NCBI GenBank assembly: GCA_003647095.1
Contig: QMME01000105.1
Coordinates: 1-11,249 of the forward strand
DNA: 11,249 nucleotides
Reading direction: 5' to 3'
DNA from: Deltaproteobacteria bacterium
GTDB lineage: Bacteria > Myxococcota > B64-G9
Shown here: positions 6,403-11,249 of the stretch, in pieces
How positions within the stretch are numbered: the first letter of the stretch is position 1
Layout: the number at the start of each line of letters is the position of its first letter
The notes under the pieces: generated by a model
Told to the model about the DNA's origin: nothing
The model's input: only the letters and a program-made list of their open reading frames with translations
The model's database searches: none
Made by a program: the position numbers and the translations under genes

Positions 6403-6959
6403 TTGCCTCCCTTACCGGAATCGCCGCTTTGTGGAGCGGCTCGTTGCAACACCGCCGTCACCAGGGCGGCGGCCTTCTCCGGTTGCATGGCTCCCAGAAC
6501 CTTGCCCGCTTTCTTGTCGTCCATGGCCAGCAACAGCTGCACCGCCAGTTCCACCGGCAGCTTGGCCACAGTCTGGGCGGCCTTTTCCGGCGTCATGCCA
6601 GACAGTCCCTGGGCCATCTGCTGCAGGCGCTTCTTCCCCTCGGGACCAGTCAGCACTCCACTGGCAGGAGCAGTAACCGCTGCTCCTGCCTGTTGTTCGT
6701 GCCCGGCTGCCTGGCTTCGCTTCTTCTCCAGTGCAGCCAGCTGCTCGAGTATCTCCTGGCGCAACGACTCGAGCCTTTGCCGCCGCCTTTCCAGTTCTGC
6801 CTGTTGCTTATCCAGCCGCTGCTTCAGTTCGGCCGCCGCCTGGCGTACCTGGCGACCGCTGGGCAGAAGACCCGAGGGGGCCTTGCCGGGCTTCTTCGCT
6901 CCGGCACCGGCCGGCAAAACCAGGCACATCAACAACAGCACCCCGGTGGCCCTCTTCAT
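6399..6959 (-). CDS. MotE/YlxF-like periplasmic flagellar protein (signal peptide, coiled coil, MgtE_N-like repeats)
   Basis: This 186-residue protein begins with a signal peptide: KR, a hydrophobic core (residues 7-16, LLLMCLVL) and a possible cleavage after AGA at about 19-21, without a lipobox Cys. A long Arg/Lys/Glu/Gln coiled coil follows (about 36-82). The C-terminal part has MgtE_N/MotE-type repeats: MTPEKAAQTVAKLP (122-135), LAMDDKKAGKVLGAMQPEKAAALV (144-167). That layout matches MotE, a periplasmic stator chaperone in Sinorhizobium, and Bacillus YlxF, encoded beside fliK. A periplasmic role tied to stators or hook assembly is inference. The ATG at 6959 is 6 nt after an AGGAGG; an in-frame GTG 3 nt upstream is too close to it. 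The gene overlaps fliI by 1 nt and fliK by 4 nt. No fliJ separates it from fliI. Confidence 0.85.
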   Translation of the reverse strand: MKRATGVLLLMCLVLPAGAGAKKPGKAPSGLLPSGRQVRQAAAELKQRLDKQQAELERRRQRLESLRQEILEQLAALEKKRSQAAGHEQQAGAAVTAPASGVLTGPEGKKRLQQMAQGLSGMTPEKAAQTVAKLPVELAVQLLLAMDDKKAGKVLGAMQPEKAAALVTAVLQRAAPQSGDSGKGGK

Positions 6960-8293
6960 CACCTGCCTCCTCTCCCGCTTTGCAGGAGCGTGCGCAATTG
7001 TTGCAACGACTCTTCCAGGCTGTAGAACTCCTTGTCCGACTGTCTGGTGAAGGCCATCAGTTCCTCGATTACCTCGAGCGCCCGGTCGATGCGCGGGTTC
7101 GAGCCTCGCTGGTAGGCACCCACGTGCACCAGATCCTTCGCTTCCTCGTAATCGGCAATCAATGAACGAACTTGAGCGGCCAGGCGGCGGTGCTCGTCGT
7201 CCACCACGTCGTTCATGAGCCGCGAGACCGAGGCCAGGATGTCGATGGCCGGCCAGTGGCCCCGCGAGGCCAGTTGGCGGGAGAGCACGATGTGACCGTC
7301 CAATACCGCCCGGGCGGCATCCACCACCGGGTCTTCCATATCGTCCTGCTCCGCCAGCACGGTGTACAGGGCGGTGATACTGCCCCGGCCGGCGGCGGTT
7401 CCGGCACGTTCCACCAGGCGCGGCAGCAGGGCCAGTACGCTGGGAGGATACCCCTTCGAGGTGGGAGGCTCGCCCACTGCCAATCCTACCTCGCGCTGGG
7501 CCATGGCCACGCGCGTCAGCGAGTCCATGATCAGCAGGACCGACCGGCCCTGATCGCGGAAATACTCGGCGATGGTGGTAGCCAGGAAAGCGGCCCGGGT
7601 GCGCTCCACCGGGGACCGATCACCGGTCACCGCCACCACCACCGAACGGGCCAGGCCCTCCTGTCCCAGGTCGCGGTCCAAGAACTGCCGCACTTCGCGC
7701 CCTCGTTCGCCAATCAGGGCGATGACGTTGACGTCGGCCTGGCTATGGCGTCCGATGATACCGCAGAGCACGCTCTTGCCCAGGCCGGTCCCGGCCACGA
7801 TCCCCATGCGCTGGCCTTCGGCACAGGTGAGACAGGTATCGATGACCTTTATTCCCAGCGACAGCGGGCGCCGGGGCGGGCGCCGGCCCAGGGGATTGGG
7901 AGCGGGGTTGTAGATGGAGCGCTGCTCCAGGGCGGGCGCCGGCGGCATGCCGTCGAGCGGCCGGCCCAGCCCGTCGACGACCCGACCCTGCAATCCCGGC
8001 CCGACGCCCACCCGGGCCTCCAGTCCCTGGCTGCTGATGGAACTGCCCGGGGCCACCCCCTGCATGGGGCCCAGCGGCATGAGCAGTGCCGCCTCCCGGC
8101 GGAAACCCACCACCTCGGCGGCTACCGGCTCCTGCCCATCGGGAGGCTCGATGCGACACATGGCCCCGACCCGGGCATCGGGAAGCCAACCCTCTACCAG
8201 CAACCCCACCACCTTGCTGACCTTGCCGGTGAGGTGTACCGGATCGACTTGTTCGAGGCGCCGCCGCAGCATACCAATACGTTCGCTACCCAT
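6959..8293 (-). CDS. fliI: Flagellum-specific export ATPase FliI
   Basis: FliI is the hexameric, F1-beta-like ATPase of the flagellar type III export apparatus. The 444-residue product has the expected parts: an N-terminal beta-barrel domain (about 20-100, including GRVVDGLGRPLDG), Walker A AGTGLGKS at 167-174 (Lys173), catalytic-Glu motif GERGREV at 195-201, Walker B LLIMDSLTR at 253-261, SKGYPPSV at 279-286, and the C-terminal domain with LASRGHWPAIDIL. I chose the ATG at 8293, preceded by a GGAAGG Shine-Dalgarno. It overlaps the fliH stop by 8 nt. An in-frame ATG at 8311 is a possible alternative, and extension to 8494 would run deep into fliH in another frame. The TGA stop shares its A with the ATG of the next gene (TGATG). 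Confidence 0.97.
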   Translation of the reverse strand: MGSERIGMLRRRLEQVDPVHLTGKVSKVVGLLVEGWLPDARVGAMCRIEPPDGQEPVAAEVVGFRREAALLMPLGPMQGVAPGSSISSQGLEARVGVGPGLQGRVVDGLGRPLDGMPPAPALEQRSIYNPAPNPLGRRPPRRPLSLGIKVIDTCLTCAEGQRMGIVAGTGLGKSVLCGIIGRHSQADVNVIALIGERGREVRQFLDRDLGQEGLARSVVVAVTGDRSPVERTRAAFLATTIAEYFRDQGRSVLLIMDSLTRVAMAQREVGLAVGEPPTSKGYPPSVLALLPRLVERAGTAAGRGSITALYTVLAEQDDMEDPVVDAARAVLDGHIVLSRQLASRGHWPAIDILASVSRLMNDVVDDEHRRLAAQVRSLIADYEEAKDLVHVGAYQRGSNPRIDRALEVIEELMAFTRQSDKEFYSLEESLQQLRTLLQSGRGGR

Positions 8294-9134
8294 GTCCTTC
8301 CCCTTCAGCATCGCCGGCCAGGGAAGCCACCAGTACCTCTTCCAGCAAGGGGCGCAGGGAGTCGAGCTGTACCGCCACCCGGGCATCCACCCGGGCCCGC
8401 GACGATTCCAGGACGCAGTCGCCTCGCTGCAGTCCCCCGTCGGCAACCAAGTCCAGGTTGCGTGCACTGGCCAACCACTCGGGGGGAGGATCACGTGACA
8501 TCACCAGTTCGCGGTCGACGGGATGCAGGTGCAGGCGCAGGGGGCCGTTGGGAGTGATGTGCTCCAGGCAACGCCTGGCGTTCTCCAACACCCAGCCGGG
8601 ATCGGCTTCGACCTGCCGCTGCAGTACTCGTTCGGCCGCCGCCAGGGCCACCTCCACCACCAGCTGCCCCGCCTCGCCGCGCAGGCGTACCAACAGGCGG
8701 CCGAGATCGGTGATGGCGGATGCCAGTTGTTGCTCTTCTTGTTGCAGTTGCTCTCGTTGCCGGGTCAGCTGTTCGGCCAGTTCCTCGACGACGTCAACCT
8801 CCGCAGCCATGGTCTGTTCATCGCCGCTCTCCTCCAACTGGGCAGCCTCCCCCGTCGAGGCATCCTGCACTTGCTGCTGAACGGGCAGTTCCCCACCGGC
8901 AGGGGCGGCAACCACTTCATCGTTAGGCTGTGCTGCCGGTACCTGTTGCCGAGGAGGCTGGTCGACGTTCTCCGGAGAATTAACAGATGACTGTTCTTCA
9001 CCGTTCGCCTGACCCCAGAAAGATATCGTTTCCGGCTCACCTCCCGGATGCGGTTCCAGGAAATCCGGCAACCGTGCTTGTGCCTCATCGTCGCGTGGCG
9101 GCAACCACGCTTCTTCTGTTGCCAGTGGTTTCAT
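8286..9134 (-). CDS. fliH: Flagellar export ATPase regulator FliH
   Basis: FliH dimers bind and restrain the FliI ATPase and tether it to the C-ring and export gate in the cytoplasm. This 282-residue protein has an acidic, Gln/Pro-rich, probably disordered N-terminal part (1-110) with an early Trp (EEAW, W10). A charged, Gln-rich helix with coiled-coil character follows (about 113-155). The C-terminal domain has the FliH/YscL pattern: LVVEVALAAAERVLQRQVEADP, LRLHLHPVDREL, a central LVADGGLQRGDCVLES, and a final helix VDARVAVQLDSLRPLLEEVL. The middle sequence is family-typical. The ATG at 9134 lies 3 nt after the fliG stop; there is no close strong Shine-Dalgarno, so expression probably relies on coupling to fliG. 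The 3' end overlaps fliI by 8 nt. Confidence 0.95.
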   Translation of the reverse strand: MKPLATEEAWLPPRDDEAQARLPDFLEPHPGGEPETISFWGQANGEEQSSVNSPENVDQPPRQQVPAAQPNDEVVAAPAGGELPVQQQVQDASTGEAAQLEESGDEQTMAAEVDVVEELAEQLTRQREQLQQEEQQLASAITDLGRLLVRLRGEAGQLVVEVALAAAERVLQRQVEADPGWVLENARRCLEHITPNGPLRLHLHPVDRELVMSRDPPPEWLASARNLDLVADGGLQRGDCVLESSRARVDARVAVQLDSLRPLLEEVLVASLAGDAEGEGHG

Positions 9135-9137
9135 GAG

Positions 9138-10121
9138 CTAGACGATGGCGTCGCCTCCCTCGCCCCCGGCCACTACCGCCTTGCCTTCCTGTACCAGGCG
9201 GGCAGCCACCTCGACTATGGCCTGCTGGGCCTCTTCCACCTCGCTCAGGCGCATGGGTGGCAGAGCCTCGACATCCTCCTCCAGCATGGAGGCGGCGCGT
9301 TCCGACATGTTGCGGAAGAACTTGGTACGCAGAACCTCGTCGGCAACCTTGAGCGCCCTGGCCAGTACCTGGCTGTCGATTTCCTTGAGCAGGTTGCGTA
9401 CTCCCCGATCGTCCATGGAAGCAATGTCCTCGAAAATGAACATGCGCTGGCGCACGGCGTCGGAGAGACTGCCGTCTTCCTTGGCCAGTTCCTCGATGAG
9501 CGTCTGGGCCTCTTCCTTGCCAAGACGCTTGAGTAGACCCGCAGCCACTTCCAGGCCCTCGACCTTCTGGGTGGCGCCGGCCCCGCGTCTCTGGCGCAGC
9601 TGCACTTCCAGCGTCTGTTCCACCCGACGCAGTACGCTGTTGGGAATGCTTCTCAAGGAAGACAGTCTCTTGATGACTTCCACCCGCCGGGAAGCGGGCA
9701 GCGTCTCTAGCACCTTCGCTCCCCGGTGACCATCGATGTTGGCCAGTACCACCGCCAGGGTCTGGGGATGTTCCTTGCGCAGCAACCGGGCCAGGCTCTC
9801 GGCATCGGCCTCGGGACAAAGACCGGGATCTTGTTGCTGAACGTCGAGCGGCAGCTCGGTTCCCGAGCGTTCGATGGCGGACTGAATGAACTCGGCTCCT
9901 TCGCCCGGTAACATCTGCGGCGTATCGAGCAGCTTGTAGAAACTTTCCAGCACCTCGCTCAGTTGCTGCTGGTCGACCATCTTCAGGCGGCGGGCAGCCT
10001 CGGCGACGCTGGCCGCCTCGTCCGGCTCCAGCCGGCGCAGAAAGGCCGAGGCCTGTTCCACTCCCAGGGCATAGAGCAGCACGGCACAGCGCGCGGCACC
10101 GGAAAGGGATTGGCTGTTCAT
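9138..10121 (-). CDS. fliG: Flagellar rotor/switch protein FliG
   Basis: FliG sits on the cytoplasmic face of the MS ring and receives torque from MotA. The 327-residue length is usual. The N-terminal FliF-binding domain is followed by the middle-domain EHPQ motif (residues 117-120, EHPQTLAVVLANI). The C-terminal torque domain covers about 195-315. The charged residues known from E. coli FliG (K264, R281, D288, D289, R297) align with K258, R275, E282, D283 and R291 here; the only change is a conservative Asp to Glu, so the electrostatic MotA interface looks intact. The ATG at 10121 overlaps the fliF stop by 4 nt and has a GGGGAG Shine-Dalgarno 5 nt upstream. The stop (TAG) is 3 nt before the fliH ATG. 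Confidence 0.98.
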   Translation of the reverse strand: MNSQSLSGAARCAVLLYALGVEQASAFLRRLEPDEAASVAEAARRLKMVDQQQLSEVLESFYKLLDTPQMLPGEGAEFIQSAIERSGTELPLDVQQQDPGLCPEADAESLARLLRKEHPQTLAVVLANIDGHRGAKVLETLPASRRVEVIKRLSSLRSIPNSVLRRVEQTLEVQLRQRRGAGATQKVEGLEVAAGLLKRLGKEEAQTLIEELAKEDGSLSDAVRQRMFIFEDIASMDDRGVRNLLKEIDSQVLARALKVADEVLRTKFFRNMSERAASMLEEDVEALPPMRLSEVEEAQQAIVEVAARLVQEGKAVVAGGEGGDAIV

Positions 10122-11249
10122 AGCGACTCCCCATGAAGCCAGCTGCGTAGCAGCTGCACGGTGCGTTCCGGGTGCTTCTCGGCCAGTTGGCGCGCTTGCT
10201 CCTGCAAAGCGGCCACGCGCAGTTTCTCCGGAGGTGATTCAGGCATGGCCATGGTCTCAGTCCCCTGCCCTTCCGGCTCGTTCAACAGGGGGGCCTGATG
10301 TCGCTGGCGCAAGTTCTGCTCGATCTCCAGTACGGTGGCAGGCCTTCCACCCGGCAGCATTATTTCCGTGGCAGCGGCCCTGCCGAACCCCAGCAAGGGT
10401 CTCACCACCAACAATAACAGCAATACCACTGCCACCAGAATCACCAGCCACTGGACGATCTTGTTGACATCGACATCGGCCAGCCAGCCGACGGGTACCT
10501 CTTCCTGCGGAATGCGGAAAGCCAGGTTGCTGACTTCCACCTGGTCGCCGCGTGCCGGGTCGAAACCGATGGCTTTCTTCACCAGCTCTCTCAGGCGGGT
10601 CATCTCGGCCGTCGGCCGGGGCTGGTAGACGGTCTTGGCCTGCTCGCCCTCTCCCTCGCGCTGGTAGGTGCCGTCCACCACCACCGCGGCCGATATCCGC
10701 TTCAGGGAAATGGCTCCGTGCTCCACTTGGCGTACTTTCTTCGAGACCTCGTAGTTGACCGTCTTGGTATTGCGTTCCAGCCGCTGGGCCACCGCCGGCG
10801 TGGTTCCGGGTTTATTGTCACCGCTGCCGGGAAGATTGGACCGGGAACCGGGAACTCCTTGTGCCCGGTCGCCGGGATTGCCCTGGACCTCCTGGGAAAT
10901 CTGCTCGGAGCGGATCGCCGTGCCGTCGGGATCGTAGCTCTCCGCGGTTTCTATCACGCGTTGCAATTCCACGTCGGCGTTGACCTGGGCCACCACCTTG
11001 CCCAGGCCCACCACCGGTTCCAGCAAGGAGATGATGCGTGCTTCCAACATGCGTTCGAGCTGGTGCTGGTACTCCGCGCGGTCGCTGGCGATCTGCTCGT
11101 CCGGGTTCTCCTGGGCACGGGCCAGTATGGCCCCGTGACCGTCGAGGACGGTGACCCGGCGAGGTTCGAGTCCCTCCACTGCCGAGGCCACCAACTGGCG
11201 AATGCCACTGAGCTGGCGCTTTTGCAATTGTCGGCCGGGCTTGAGGTTG
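10118..11249 (-). CDS. fliF: Flagellar MS-ring protein FliF, 5' end outside the window (C-terminal ~376 residues)
   Basis: FliF forms the membrane-embedded MS ring, the base on which rotor and export gate assemble. The frame is open to the right window edge, so the N-terminus and first membrane segment are missing; a TTG at 11227 is an internal Leu codon, not a start. The visible part begins with a ring-building segment (NLKPGR, then IRQLVASAVEGLEP and VTVLDGHG), followed by the region containing VGLGKVVAQVNADVELQ. A Gly/Pro/Asn-rich linker comes next. A second ring-motif part has RISAAVVVDGTY. The C-terminal membrane helix is VNKIVQWLVILVAVVLLLLL, followed by a cytoplasmic tail ending in HPERTVQLLRSWLHGE, the FliG-binding segment in this family. 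The TGA stop overlaps the fliG start by 4 nt (ATGA), indicating translational coupling. Identification is firm from family motifs. Confidence 0.96.
   Translation of the reverse strand, partial: NLKPGRQLQKRQLSGIRQLVASAVEGLEPRRVTVLDGHGAILARAQENPDEQIASDRAEYQHQLERMLEARIISLLEPVVGLGKVVAQVNADVELQRVIETAESYDPDGTAIRSEQISQEVQGNPGDRAQGVPGSRSNLPGSGDNKPGTTPAVAQRLERNTKTVNYEVSKKVRQVEHGAISLKRISAAVVVDGTYQREGEGEQAKTVYQPRPTAEMTRLRELVKKAIGFDPARGDQVEVSNLAFRIPQEEVPVGWLADVDVNKIVQWLVILVAVVLLLLLVVRPLLGFGRAAATEIMLPGGRPATVLEIEQNLRQRHQAPLLNEPEGQGTETMAMPESPPEKLRVAALQEQARQLAEKHPERTVQLLRSWLHGESL

Noticed and set aside
5638..7050. 470-codon plus-strand frame over fliK and the MotE-like gene
   Set aside because: Pro/Arg/Ser-rich translation typical of antisense GC-rich DNA, against two coupled genes with recognisable domains on the other strand.
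7172..8557. 461-codon open frame on the plus strand, antisense to fliI
   Set aside because: It is a shadow of fliI, which has all catalytic motifs on the minus strand. The antisense product resembles no family.
11225..11227. TTG as start of the fliF reading frame
   Set aside because: The frame stays open to the window edge and the residues upstream (NLKPGRQ) match the FliF ring domain, so it is an internal Leu codon.

Overview
The window is one strand-coherent flagellar gene cluster. Every supported gene is on the minus strand, so transcription runs from the right end of the window to the left. The DNA is GC-rich, and the antisense frames stay open for long stretches for that reason. The content points to a Gram-negative, polarly or laterally flagellated bacterium. 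The order fliF-fliG-fliH-fliI-(motE-like)-fliK-flgD-TIGR02530-flgE resembles the long fla operons of Bacillus and of deltaproteobacteria (Desulfobacterota). A sigma-54-type promoter and OmpA-type MotB proteins fit a deltaproteobacterium-like host best. That assignment is inference; nothing here fixes a genus.

Region 1 (about 11249 to 6959) holds the basal-body motor and export ATPase: the 3' part of fliF (MS ring), fliG (rotor/switch), fliH (ATPase regulator) and fliI (export ATPase). They overlap or lie within 3 nt of each other. Region 2 (6959 to 4318) holds a periplasmic MotE/YlxF-like protein where fliJ is often found, then fliK (hook-length ruler) and flgD (hook cap). Region 3 (4317 to 2451) holds a small TIGR02530-type flagellar operon protein and flgE (hook), each preceded by a leader with stem-loops.

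Region 4 (2450 to the left end) is a separate stator unit. Tandem stem-loops follow flgE. A near-consensus sigma-54 promoter (TGGCATG-N4-TTGCT) then precedes motA, a MotB-like gene, and a second MotB-like gene cut off by the window edge. The second MotB-like gene has no stop codon inside the window.

The most interesting point is the tandem MotB pair, which looks complementarily degenerate. The first protein keeps the peptidoglycan-binding OmpA residues but has Ala where the ion-carrying Asp of MotB belongs. The second keeps that Asp but has lost the key Asp of the OmpA peptidoglycan-binding motif. This suggests a possible hetero-dimeric stator in which ion conduction and wall anchoring are split between two subunits. 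The rest is a well-recognised flagellar locus, and I saw no mobile element, CRISPR array, tRNA or rRNA.
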